Assembly: GCA_018398765.1 (NCBI GenBank)
Contig: JAHBMJ010001627.1
Coordinates: 10,001-67,384 of the forward strand
DNA from: Chromera velia
Lineage: Eukaryota; Sar; Chromeraceae
Length of the DNA: 57,384 nt
Direction of reading: 5' to 3'
The notes under the pieces were generated by a model. It was given only the letters and a program-made list of their open reading frames with translations, did not search any database and was not told the DNA's origin. Shown here in pieces: positions 1-16,588 of the stretch (positions are counted from its first letter, which is position 1; every line of letters begins with the position of its first letter). The position numbers and the translations under genes were made by a program.

Positions 1-741
1 GAACACTTCTCCCTCAAGCTCATCAATCTTTGCAGAAAGCGGTGTCAACTCCCAACCTTTGATATGCAGCACCCTATTGACACGGAAGCCAGCTGTGAGT
101 CTCACAGAGTGAACTCTCAGAAACTCAGCGCACTTAGTGAGACTGGGAAGCTGAATCTGATTTCTTGTAGCAAGATCTGTCGCAATAACGGGAACTGCCT
201 TTGAGTTTGACGAGCGAGGCTTCGTCAGGCAGGCTTCCGTCTTTCTGCGATGTTCCGATGGAGTCATCCACTGAAGATTGTCCACAGCATTGTTTTCCTT
301 GTTTCCGTCCTTGTGGTCAACATGAAGCGTTTTTGAAGGAGACTGGTTCTGTTTTTCGACCCTTTCCGCAGCTAGAAAAGTCATTGCAACAATTCTGTGC
401 ACCCAGATGAGCTTCTTGGTTTTCGAGCAATAAACTTTGCGATAGCCGAGTAAAGTGCTCAAAGAACCCGGAGTGATCCGTCCCCGTGTATCCTTGACGA
501 ACCCATCTTTACGCACTCTCCATCCCAGCAGAGCACCCGGAACTGGATATACTATGGGAACAAACTCATTGTCCAGACGGGCTGCAGTTGGGAGTCTGGG
601 AAGGGAGCTGTTACACGCTGGTTGCACAGTCTTTCTTGTGTCATAGGTTTCGCTTGGACCTCGACTGAAGGTGGCGAACCAAGATCCCGTAATGCGAATC
701 AGCCCTCGAACTGAGCCCCGATACACGAGAACTCTGATCAT
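1..741 (-). CDS. HNH homing-endonuclease-like protein, C-terminus cut by window edge
   Basis: The minus strand is open from the ATG at 739-741 to the left edge (247 codons, no stop seen), with an upstream in-frame stop near 795. Residues about 66-112 (GALLGWRVRKDGFVKD, then LLGYRKVY) look like a NUMOD4-type lead-in. Residues 114-168 contain an HNH_3-type core: VHRIVAMTFL, then HVDHKDGNKENNAVDNLQW and TPSEH. This gives the expected His / Asp-His / Asn-Asn / NLxW pattern of the beta-beta-alpha-metal nuclease fold. Residues about 184-222 (VPVIATDL, then LPSLTKCAEFL) resemble the NUMOD1 DNA-binding helix that often follows HNH in intron-encoded nucleases. Families of this type cut DNA and promote their own spread. 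Here the gene stands alone in nuclear DNA, 0.7 kb upstream of and divergent from the TRAF gene. Activity is inferred from the motifs; a 5' exon or a decayed copy cannot be excluded. Confidence 0.72.
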   Translation of the reverse strand, partial: MIRVLVYRGSVRGLIRITGSWFATFSRGPSETYDTRKTVQPACNSSLPRLPTAARLDNEFVPIVYPVPGALLGWRVRKDGFVKDTRGRITPGSLSTLLGYRKVYCSKTKKLIWVHRIVAMTFLAAERVEKQNQSPSKTLHVDHKDGNKENNAVDNLQWMTPSEHRRKTEACLTKPRSSNSKAVPVIATDLATRNQIQLPSLTKCAEFLRVHSVRLTAGFRVNRVLHIKGWELTPLSAKIDELEGEVF

Positions 742-1451
742 TGGAGCAAGAAGAGAGATTGATACAATCTTTGTGGGCGTTGGTTCAGGTCTCTAAACCA
801 CGCCAGCTGCTGAACAGAAGTATTGTAGCATCGATCCAGCGGTTGCTGAAAGTGCAATTAACTTCCCAAATCCCGCAAGCTAATATAATATTATATACAC
901 AGGACAAACTTAATTCGGGATCTCCGTGTTTCGATGTGTTTCGAAGCTTGCTTGGAGTGCATGCCTTTTCAGCCACAGCCGTACAGAGCAGAAAGGCGGC
1001 GTCTTGAGCCGGACTTATGCGTCAAAGTACGTACGTCGGCGAGCATGAAAACAGCAACTGCAAGCTGTTGTGCCGCTGCTGTGCTCTTCATGTGCGACGT
1101 ACGATTGAATCTAGCTACATACACTACCTGCAGTGCATGTGTTGCACTTGAATGTGTTGCATGCACCGATGCATCCACATGCATGCATGGCTCGGCAGGC
1201 CTATATATATATTCTGCGCGCGGTGCGGCGTTGAAATTGCGTTGAGCCATGCAATGAAACAGCCATGCAATGCCATGCACTTGAATCAGAAGATTCGATC
1301 ACACGTATATATATAGTGACCGACGAACTGCTGTGCTTTCACAGGAGAGACATTTTTTCAGTAAAGAGAGTGCTTTGAAAGAACTGTTTCGCCCCAGCTG
1401 TGGAGCTTGACAGGTTTTGCTGTTGCCTCTGCTTGAGCGGGCCCCGTAAAA
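742..1451. other. Intergenic spacer between divergent HNH and TRAF-like genes
   Basis: No convincing coding region. The stretch is rich in ATGCATG-type palindromes (about 1130-1280) and has two TATATATA runs, near 1201-1211 and 1305-1315. The second lies about 140 bases upstream of the ATG at 1452 and could be promoter material, but no defined promoter element can be assigned. Confidence 0.5.
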
Positions 1452-6081
<4,630 letters not shown>

Positions 6082-7724
6082 ACGAGTTTGAACTTGGGGG
6101 AGGAGAGGGCGACGGCGCTAGCGACGGCGGATGATCATGCCGACTTGTTAAATGCGTTACCAGTGAGATTGATTGTCGAGGATTGAGTAGAAGTGCATGT
6201 TTGAAGGGCCTGAACGATGAAAAGATCAGAAATGGTTTATCGTTTGATTGGCGTCATATCAAAAACCGTAAAATATTATATGTATGCATGGGGAGCCTGC
6301 ATGCAGCCGCGCATATATACATACAACTATACTGTATACGCATTATTATACCGTCATATACTACCGTACGTCAACTTCGTCGTCAAGCATGATTTTGAAG
6401 CATCGCCCGGTACCTTGAATCCTTGATCAATCGGATTCTGATTTAATCCCAGGATCGATCTCGCCTGTCTGATTGTACTATGTCCACCTATATAGAACGA
6501 GGTAGGAGCTTCTAGTAGAAGCTTTGCATTTAGTTCCACATAGGCTCCGCAGAAAAAAAAAAAAAGAAAATACTAAAATAGTAGTCTGTATTAGTAGAGC
6601 TTTTCTTTCTTTTTTTTTTATCTCAAAAGTTATAGGTATACACACTCTGTGTACAAAAAAGTAACTTTGACAGTCAAACTCCTAGTCAAACTTTAGGTCA
6701 AACTCAAAGACTTCCTATGTAGAAGAGTTCAAATCTATAAAGACCAATAGTACCTTCAAACTACCTTAATTGATATAAACATTTTACCTACTACAGGTTC
6801 AATATCTATGAATACAATACAATTACAAATTTGGAATTTTATATAATTAAAAATTTATAACCGGAAATCCAATTTTTTAATTAAGTGAAAATCACATCTG
6901 CTGGCCATACAGTATTAGAGGTACGACTTAAAATTGGCTTTCGTTTTTTAAACTGTAGCTTTCAAGGTTTACTGTGTCACTTGTTGCAGACCACCGGCCG
7001 TTCCCCAACCCGCCAGGCTCCTAACCAGGCTCCCACCCAATCAAAGATTTAGCAAGGCGTGTATAGTGACCGCTCTATTCACACAAGTCATCCGTCTGCG
7101 GCCCCAACTGCATACGAGCTGCCTGCCAGCAGTCGACGGAATCGTCTGTCAACGAACAAAAAAAAGAAAGACGAACAGTCAGCCAGCTGGTAAGAGAGCA
7201 TGAAGAAAGGAGACAGTCTCCAAACTTGTTTGTCGTTCTACTGACTTAAATTTATGCGGGTCCTTTTCGTTTGCAATCTGTCTGTGTCACGAGGAAGGAA
7301 GCGCAGAGCAAAGCTGCAGGGAGACTTCTGTGCAGGGAGGAGACAGGAAGACTACACTTTTCGTCCAGGCCAGTGACCAGCACAGGCAGACGAAGACAGT
7401 CAGTCAGACTGAAGAGTAAACAAACAAAAGAAGGAAGGAAGTTGACAGAGAGAGCATTTGAGGAAGCGAGCGCGGGGAGACGCGGGGGTCTTCTCAGTGT
7501 CATGAACGACCCTTGATTGATTCGTTCCTGCCTGCCTGTCTTTCTGCAGTAAAAGAAGCAAGCAAGCAAGCAAACAGGTTCGTTCTCAGCCCACTGAGGG
7601 ACGCACCACCTCTCTCACCCCCTCGGCACGTACACACAAAAGCTTTCTCTCTCTTTCCTTTTTCCTTTCTCCCCCGTTTTCTTTTTTGTACTTCTCCCTA
7701 TGAGAACCGATCAACTAAATAAAT
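6082..7724. other. Intergenic region with an AT-rich island
   Basis: It lies between the convergent TRAF-like and coiled-coil genes. Bases about 6540-6990 are markedly AT-rich, unlike the flanks, with poly-A and poly-T runs and short repeats of GTCAAACT (about 6675-6705). The remainder has GGAAG and AAGCA short repeats. I see no protein, tRNA or clear terminal repeat. Confidence 0.5.
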
Positions 7725-8977
7725 TTACTCTGCCTCCTCCTCAGGAGTCTCGAGGTCCTCGGGGGGAGGGGGGACCTCATCGCCTGAGAGAATTGCGAGG
7801 GCCTGTTTGAGAGAGGCGATCTCCTCCTCTCTGTCTGCAACTCTCTGCTCATAGGATGAGCCGGTCTCGAGGCACGCAGGCTTGAGCTTCTCGAAGTATT
7901 CCTTCGCCGCGTCAAGCTGCTTCTGTGTGTCCTCGAGGTCGATGGACTTCTTCTCCTTCAAGGATTGCTGCTCGGCCTTTCTGGCCTCCTTGAACTTGAC
8001 GTCCTTCTCCATCGACAGCTTGTTCTGGGCCGCGTCATCCATGTAGGTGTCGTGCTCCTTGGCGGCCTGTGCCTCGTCGGCCTTCGTCTCCGTCTCAATG
8101 CGAGCGAAGTCGGTCTGGATGACCTGCAAGCAGGGGGGGAGGGAAAGAAGGAAGAGATCAAATGAGCAAATCCCCGGGGGGGAAGAAGGAAGACATCAAA
8201 TAAAAGAAAAGAAGTAGGGGGAGAGACACTAACTGATCAGACGCAACGGCAGGGAGGGCCTTGAGAGGGAATTCTTTGAAGCACCAGAGGGGGTGATGGA
8301 AAAGAAAAACGCCCCCTGCACAAGTCAGAGGAACCTTCGTATGCCTCGTCAAAAACAGTATGGAGTACAGAGAACAAGAATCAGTAACAAACACACGCCA
8401 AGCTACCAACGGAATTCGCGTTGCATTTCCGTCGCCCGACAGACCCACCCACCCACCTGGAGCATATCGATGACGCCTCCAGACCCTAGTTGTCCTGTGT
8501 AGGGCTCATCCCATGTGAGGGGTGCGTCCTCAGTGGGAACGGCCTTTGCCATTCGGAGTGCGCGTGCCTTGGTCTGAAGGAGAGCGGGAGCTCCAGCCTT
8601 GGCGTAGTACTCCTGCAGGATGGCGATGGCCTGGGCAGTCGCCTGCTGGGCCTCGATGGCATCAGAGATGGTGGTCTCGTTGGTGGTCTTCTCCTCTGCG
8701 CGGTTCTTGACGGCCTCTGCGACCTCGGCCTCCAGCTTCGTGAGGGCGTCGGTCAGTTCGACGATCTCCTGGGCAAGTTTGGCGATCTTGGCGGTCGCCT
8801 CCTCGATCTCGGCTGTCAGAGCGTTAACGGCCTCGCTGCAGGAAGCAGGGAGTGAGGTGGGGCAGAGAAACAAGAAACTATCACGAGGGACATGGGGAAG
8901 AAAAATTAAAAACTATTACTGTAACAGAAGAAACGAGAGTTGGCGCTTGTTGTTGCTTCACCACTGGCGATGGTGAG

Positions 8978-9012
<35 letters not shown>

Positions 9013-9059
9013 CCACGCGCACACACACACACACACACACACACCCCCACACACCCAAC

Positions 9060-9090
<31 letters not shown>

Positions 9091-12000
9091 GCCCGCACAG
9101 CAGACGGGCAGAAACCAATCCGTCGGAAATGTCGAGAAAAGAACAGGGGTGAAAACGAGCCCAAATCCCCCACGCATACAGAAAAACTAAAGAAAGACAA
9201 CAGATGAGAGAGAGGAACATTAACGAGGTCGCAATCGTTTCCAGACAAAATCAAATCAGAAAAGAAAAGAAAGAAGGCTGCTCACGTCTTCTCCTTGCGT
9301 GTGACCTCGTTGGCAGCGATCTCCTTGTCGCACCACGCCTTGTGCTTCATCTCTGCCGCAGCCTCGTTCATGAGCCTGTCGATCAGCTCGGTGATCATCT
9401 TCTTGACCTTCTCGAACGCGTCACCGCTCATGCGCGCCTGCACACATAGAGTTAGATACGCAAACAAGAGGACTCTTTCTTTTTTTTTTTTTTTGGAGCA
9501 GAGAACCACACACGCAAACAGAAAACACAGGCATTCACTCATCTCTTGGGAAAGGGAACGCAAAGGAAAAGGGACGGAGACCTTACTGTCTCTTCGAGAG
9601 TCTCTCTCCCCCTTTCTCTCTCCTTGTCCGTCTGTTTGCGCACCTACACGAAGGCTACAAATTGCGTGGAAAGGGAGGAGGCACGCAGGGGGGGCAATCC
9701 AAACGCGCAGATGCTTTTCATGTTGCATGGTGCAAGCAGGGTTGCGTTCGCACGCGTGCGCGACGCAATTTATGAGGACATTGGAAGAGCGCTCCCATGT
9801 CTGTGTGTGAAACGTAAGTGTGTGTATGAAAACAACATGAGCCCTTCCTGGCCGACCTTCATGGCGACTGCATCAAGAGACTTGGAGTGGAGTCTGGCGG
9901 CTGCCTTCTGGAGAAACTGTGCGACTGCGATAGTCCTCCTGTCGTCCTTCCCGTCGGCGGGGGACTTGGCGGCTGCCTTCTTGGAGCCTGTCTGGAGGAG
10001 AATGGGGACGGGGGGGGAGTTGGTGGGTTTGACGACGTCGGCAGGGAGGTACTTCTCGACATGGCCTTGGACAACGTTGGTGAGAACGTCGATGGCCCCG
10101 GAAAGAGCGGTGATCTCCTCCTCCCTGAGTTTCTGTCGAGACTGGAACTCAGAGTTCTTTGTCTTGCAGAGGGAGATGAGGTCAGAGAGGTACTTCTCGT
10201 TGGAGGCGAGGGTGTCCTCTGTCTCGGCAAGATCGGTCTTTGCCTCCCCAGCCATTTCAAGAGCCTTGCCCTTGTTGGCTGTCTTGGACTTGATGGCCTG
10301 CTCTGCCTTCTCAGTGGAAGACTTGAGGTCCGCCATGGTCATCTCGAAGGCGTGGATGTCTGAGGCCTCCTCCTTCTCGAGGTCGTTCTTCTCAGCGGTG
10401 AACTTGTCAAGGAGCTTCTCGAGCATGTCCACCACACCGTTGGACTTGAACTCGTAAGCGTGGGCCTCTGGGGCCTTATAGTCCAACCCTCCGTATCCCT
10501 GTTTCTCGGGCGTTGTGAAGATGCCCTCCTTGGTGGTGAAGGTCTCGGGCTCGTCGTTGAAGAGAGCTGCGAGTTTCTGGAAATCGAGGGACGAGGAGGC
10601 AAGCTTGGAGGACTTCAGGGTCTGCACGAGGGAGCTGCCTGCCTGCTTGACTGTCTTGAGGGAAGACTGGCTGGTCTTCATCACGTCGATGGCCCTCTCG
10701 AGGGCGTCGATTGTCTCCATGTAGTCCTGGAGGGCGGCGTCGAAAGTCGCCTTCTCCTCTGCAGGCAGGCAGGCAGATGCAGAATTAAGGGAGAAAGGAT
10801 TGGGAGACAGCAAGAAATACAGATCAGATATTTTATCGATCATCCAATTTTGGCACTGAAGGAGAGGAAGCGCTCTTCACTGCATGCGCAAAGAGACGGA
10901 GACACACTTCCTTCCAGAGACTGCAAAAAGCCTCAGACGAAAGATTCGAGGCACGCAGTCTTCACAGCTCTCCTGACGTCGATACTACTTCATCCTTTCC
11001 CCTCGGGCTTCCTTCCTGTCCTCCTTCACATCTTCGCTTTTCCTGTCATCTTGGAGAGTTCTTCGTGCACCGATTGACGCATATTGGACACCATTTTTGG
11101 GGGTACATGAGCCGTGGAAGCTAACAGAACAAATCAGGGTGAACGCAAGAAAAGGAGTCGTATAAGCAATAGAACGGCAGGAGGNGGGGGGGGGGGAATA
11201 AACTAGGAAGAAGAACCCAAGTGGAATCGAGACAAACGAAAGAGGAGACCAAGATCGTCTATGAAGGCCTGAGGGCAGGACCAGCCAAAAGAGAGGACAG
11301 GAGAGCATACACATGGGGTGTGGAGGGGAAGAGCCGATCGAAGGGAGAGGACACAGGGAGGTCGGATGAGAGAACAGAAAAATGCAGACGGGCAATTAAG
11401 AAGCAGAAACCCGAAAAGACAAAAGCGAATTCAGGGCGCAAACCCAGAAGGCAAAGTCCAAAGGCCAAAAGAAGACCAAGCACAAAAGAAGAGCAGGGAG
11501 CGGCCAACAAAGCAAACAAAAGGACGCGAGACGTCGAAGAGAAAAGATGAAAGAGAAAATGGCATGCAACAAGCGAGGGCGAATGTCACGAAGGCGTCCA
11601 GTTTGGAGCGGGGCCAGACAAATACGAGGGCGTGATCAGAGCAAAGGAAGACGGCAAAAACAGGCAGGCACAATGAGAGGGTTGGAAGAGGGAGAAAAGG
11701 CGAAAGAGAAAGAGCAGACAACTGGACGGAAGGAGGGAACGATGACGAGGAAAAATCCCCCAGAGGAGGACAAGGAAAGCAGGGGAGGGGAGCCCTGAGG
11801 GGAAGAAGGGATGAAAGGGAAGGAAGCCATGAGGGGATACAGACAGAGATGCAAAAAAAAGGAGGCTTCTCTCGGTCCAGAGATACAGGCAGACTGGGGG
11901 GAAAGGAAGAAGAGGAGAGGCAGAAACGAAAGCGAAGGAGATGAAAGCTGAGGGCTGAGTGTGTAGAAGGGGAGCGAAAGATGAAGGCGTGGAAAGCGAG

Positions 12001-13216
12001 GAGCAAAGAATGGGGCGGAAAGGCGAATGAGGGTGTGGGATGGAGGAGGAAGACGGAATGGAAGGTATGGAAGAGAAAAACCCGAAGAGCGTGTGGAGAG
12101 AAGGGAAAAAGGAGAAGACCAACTTCGAAGAGGCCAGTCAGGAAGTGAGAGAAGGATGCAGCCAAGTACTATATCTTACATATACAGTTCAAGTTCATCT
12201 CCAACAGGTGGAGATTCTAAACAAAATGATTCAGCAGCAGCACCATCAGATACACACAGGGGGGGAAGAGAGAGAAGACCGGGAGGTGTGGCACATTTGA
12301 CAACATGACCAGCACATATCGCCACATAGGAAACATGGGCGAGAAAACGGAGGGAGAAAGAGAGAAAAAGAAAAAAATCACAAGATGGATCTTCAAGGGA
12401 CCCGAAAGAGAAGCGAGGAAGACTTGCGGGAGGGCAAGCACATGAACGGACGAAACCAATGTGAACCGTTGAACAGGGTGGATGCATTTGGGGGGGGGGC
12501 GGGCAGCCCAGAACGCAGACAAAGAGGGTGAACATAAGTTGGAGGAACGAAAGAGGGGGTGAAGCGGCGACTTCATCTTCTCTCTCTGCTGGTCTTTTCT
12601 GTTTCTCACGAGTAGCCTTCCCCTTGTTTCCATCTCACACAGACAGCTTCACATGGATCGTTGGAAGAAGTCTTCCGTTCGTTCCAGTCCGACCACTCGT
12701 CTCACTGACGCATCAGAACTGTGAGTCATGCATGAACAGGCATATCCCCGTCTCCTTTCTGAAACCTGTTTGATTGCAAACTGGCCCACCCCTTTCTGCT
12801 CTGCGTCTAGACAGTTGAAAAATGAAATTCTTTCGACCTGACTGACCCTCTCTGACTTTCTTTGTCTTCTCCATGTCTGCTGCCCAGGACTCGATCATGC
12901 CGCCCAATTCCTCGATCTCCTTTGTCAGGTGAGCAGCCTCAGCCTCACCCTTCTCGATGGCAGCCTTCAACTCCTCAATCTCGAGCTTTCCCTTCTCAAT
13001 CAGTCCCCCCTTCTCGGCAGATGTGTCCTCACACCACTGCTTGAAGGCAGAGAAGGCAATCTGCTCCTCATGAATTTCCTTCTTGGACGTTGACAGCATC
13101 GACCCCAACATTTTCAACACCTTTGCAAGGGGGGTGGCCATCACACCATCCTTGGAATAGACCCCGGCCACCAGGGCCAAGAGGGCAATGCAGGGCGCAA
13201 CGATGGTGAACCTCAT
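7725..13216 (-). CDS. Secreted long coiled-coil protein of unknown function (726 aa, five exons)
   Basis: Model: complement(join(7725..8124, 8457..8835, 9296..9437, 9857..10756, 12857..13216)); lengths total 2181, exactly 727 codons including TAA. The start at 13216 begins a hydrophobic leader (FTIVAPCIALLALVAGVYS), so the product enters the secretory pathway. The rest is Ala/Glu/Lys-rich heptad sequence broken by conserved patches. Two halves look duplicated: SNGVVDMLEKLLDKF in exon 2 matches SGGVIDMLQVIQTDF across exons 4-5, and both halves carry LLQT and a late REEEI(T/A)xL segment. Cysteines are few (WCED, CDKE, ACLETGSSYE). I recall similar repeat-bearing secreted coiled-coil proteins in dinoflagellate and chromerid data, without a known function. 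The gene is divergent from the MSS51-like gene. The exon 1 donor could instead be at 12847 with the acceptor at 10758. Confidence 0.82.
8978..9090. repeat. (CA)n microsatellite in intron of coiled-coil gene
   Basis: Interrupted CA dinucleotide run inside the intron 8836-9295 of the minus-strand coiled-coil gene. Confidence 0.95.
10757..12856. other. 2.1-kb purine-rich first intron of coiled-coil gene
   Basis: The plus strand of about 11200-12450 is strongly GA-rich without being a simple tandem repeat, so it creates long spurious open frames on both strands. One N at 11185 follows a poly-G run, marking a weak assembly point. No exon with a convincing protein signature was found inside. Confidence 0.55.
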
Positions 13217-14326
13217 TCTCTTAAGAGCTGACAAGATGAGACACGCTCACTGCCTGCACACAAGGAGAAAGACCAAAAAACAAGAGGATACAAATCAGGA
13301 GACGTGACGAAACAAAAATGTCCAAAACAAGGCCAGAAACGAAAACACAGCAAGAAAGCCGGATCACTGTCAACAGCAAGTACCCCAAATCAAAAAATCC
13401 GCTGACAGCCGAACGGGGACGGGTTAGTTGTCACTTTGTCGAGCTGCCTTGGCGGAAAAGAAAAGAAAACTCCCAACTTCTCAACTCACCGTGATCTGCG
13501 AAGCAGACGACGCCCCGATTGCAAAAAACACACGGACAAAAAGACTGCACCACTACCGGCAAATCCCTCCTTGATTACTTCTTTCTTCACAGAGGAGGAC
13601 TCCGCCGCAAGCTCCAGACAAGAAAGACTTTTCTGCCCAAAAGAGGTGTTAAAATGCCAATCGATCGATTGAAGATCGATATATTAATATAAAGTGCGTG
13701 GAGACTGCGTGCGTCATTTTGAGAGGAAAAAAAGTCCGGATCAAAAAAATTCACAAAACTCTTGCAAGTAGCTCGGAACGCGTCTCGAAACTTTCTGGGG
13801 CCCGCTTAAATTGTTGGTACCATCCGCGGAACTCAAACTCTCAAGCAAAGTGTGGGGTTTCTTGCATGCATGAGGGGGCACCTTACCGATATAGTACCGA
13901 TATATACAGCCATGCAGTTCCTTCGCAGTCTTCACCAAGGCACTCACCTTCTTTCTCTTTGTATCTGACTCTTTTTTAGAATTTTTTCTGCATGGAATGC
14001 ATGCATGCATGCTTGCGTCCCTCTTTCTTCCCTTCAATCATTTTCTCAGTGCAGCTTAATTGTGCCTCTTTCATCCACAGGTCAACTAAGTCCCACCTTG
14101 CCATATTGATTTCGTTGGATGCCACACGAGCTCAAAGGGACGCTGTTATACAGCTCGATAAGATACAGGACAGGCGCACGTGCACACGGTTTCCGCACAG
14201 CCCTTACACACAGGAGGGCCAAATCCTCTCACAAGTGCTGGCCTAGCCTCCAGGACAATTAACCCAAGCAGGAGAGAGGCCCCTTCTTCCTGCAACCGGT
14301 GAAGAAACATTCCCGGGTCAGCCATC
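13217..14326. promoter_or_regulatory. Shared divergent upstream region of two secreted-protein genes
   Basis: This 1.1-kb spacer separates the start codons of the minus-strand coiled-coil gene and the plus-strand MSS51-like gene. It holds GATCGATCGATT-type palindromes with TATATTAATATA near 13660-13690, and a second GATATATAC stretch near 13898. Both products carry signal peptides, so co-regulation from a bidirectional promoter is plausible but only inferred. Confidence 0.4.
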
Positions 14327-15478
14327 ATGCGAGCTGCAGTTCTGCTCTCAGTTGTGGTGCTCGAGGTGGCAAGTGCAGTGAAGGTCGGGAGGGAAGACCT
14401 TCTGTCTGAGTTCGGAGGAGCAAGTGGTGCAAAACTTGTGCAGCAGGCAGGAGGGGCTTTGGGGATCCGCCAGCTAATTCGTGATGACAGCGACGACCTT
14501 GCTCTCGATCTTGAAGAGGAGGAGGAGGACTACGATGACATAGTCCAGCCTCTGATTGTCAGTGGAGATGCCTTCGAAGTGACATCAGACAAGAGAACCA
14601 ACGACATCAGCCTGGCAGATCAGACCCCCGCAGTGATTGGGAAGCTCGTAAAGGGCCTCCCAGTACTGAACCCCGTCTATTCCATCGACTGGACAAAAGA
14701 AGATGACTCACAGCTCTGGACACAACCGAACGTTCCAAAGAGTTTGTCCAAGTCCTATCCCCTCACAATTCTACATGCCATTGACATGTTGCAAACCTCC
14801 GATATCCCAGCCTACATATGGACAAAGATGCCCCTCTTCGACCCAACGAAGAAGACACTTGAGCTTGACATTATTGACGCACGCTCAAACGACGAGATGA
14901 AGTCTGACTGGTCTCAGCTGACCAAGAGAATGACCAGCAGAGGCTACCCAAAGACCATCAAACTGAACCTCTTCACAACAGGCCCGGGCGATCCGTCCTC
15001 CTGTCACTCGGCCAATCCGAAGATTCAAATCAAATGCCTGTCTGGAAACTACCAACACTACCTCGGCAGGCCCACTCCCGACCTTGCCTTCATATTCAAT
15101 GCCGACATCGAACAGGCGGGTCTTGTGCCCACCTTGGCGTTCCTCCTTGACAGGCGAATCCCAACTTTTGTGACCACTGCAGGGCCCTATGGACAGTGCG
15201 AGGACGTCTCTAGCTGTGCACTTGTCAATCAGGTCAGTCATCTGCTTGCCACGGCATGGCGGGAAGGCACAACAACACAGACTTCCTTCCTTCTTGCGCC
15301 CTGAATTCCAATGATCGATCGATCGATGTGTAGAAGCAGGCACCTTTCTGTGCAGTCTCACACCCGGTATTTCATGCCGCTGCAGAACGACCTGAACAAG
15401 AATCATGACCTCTCCTTGTTTTTGCACCATCGTCATTTGTGAAGAACACGCAACATGGAGCTCTCCTGACAGTTTTTT

Positions 15479-15521
<43 letters not shown>

Positions 15522-16541
15522 GTCTGTCTGCATATCTGTTGAAGGCTCTGTCACAACACCAATCTTTTTCATGTATAGATGTACAGATCCTCAACTTATG
15601 CCAGCATGCTTTGTGTTCTTGACCTCGTGATTTATGAAAGTTGCTGTGGTGTTTTCTTCACATGCGTCTGCATGCAGTTCCTCGAGTCTGTGGCTGCCCG
15701 ACAGCTGTTCCCGTTCGATGCCAACCGCTTCCCGATGCTGGCACGCGACCCCATGCGGGGGTTGAACGGGAAGAACGCTATGATGGCTCTCCTGCTGGGC
15801 AGAGACAGGCGGTATGGGTACACATGGAGACAGGGTCTCGCAGCCACCAGGGCCCGCTACCTCTCCCATGTCGCCTCCACGTTTTTCATGCGGGAGCTGC
15901 AGGACAGAAAGGCGGCTGCGTTCTTTGAGAAGAGCGCAAAACAGGTGAAGGCTCTACAGATGGAGATTCCTGACGATCTCAGCTTACTACAGGTGAGTGA
16001 GTGCAACTGCATGCATTATTGTTTCCTGTCCCGTCAGACGCTGGAGGTGCATCTGTCTGTAAAATGGCACTTACCAATATGTTATGCAAAGAGGTTGTGG
16101 GTTTGTGGGATGCGTGTTTGACGAGTCCGCTATTTTTGTTCCAGGCTCTGGCGGTTATGGTGATTTTGAAGCTTGCAGCACAAGAAGCATCTTGTCAGAG
16201 AAAGGGAGGAACCCATGGTGGAGAATCGAAGTGGTAGGAAACGCGGTCGAAGCAGGCTGTATGAAAGAAAAATCAGGGGGGCACCAGTGAAGAGGAATTG
16301 TAACGAGAACAAGAAAATCAAAAGAGGGCGCTGTCGTGGAACGCGATAGGCCAAAAGAGACCATGAGAGGAAGTGCCTGGGGTGTGTATGGTACGTGTTT
16401 GTTTGGGGTTCGTGCATGCATGTGTGCACGAACAATACGTATGTATGTACATATGCGTGTGTGTGTGAGAGAGAGAGAAAGACAGAAAGAAAGAAAGAAA
16501 GAAAGAAAGAAAGGAAGGAAGGAAGGAAGGAAGAAAGGAAG

Positions 16542-16588
<47 letters not shown>

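Noticed and set aside
9546-11077. Long plus frames (up to 303 codons)
   Set aside because: Antisense shadows of exon 2 of the coiled-coil gene, caused by its biased codon use.
11431-12165. 244-codon minus frame rich in Phe, Leu, Ser, Pro
   Set aside because: Antisense of purine-rich intron DNA; looks membrane-like only because of composition.
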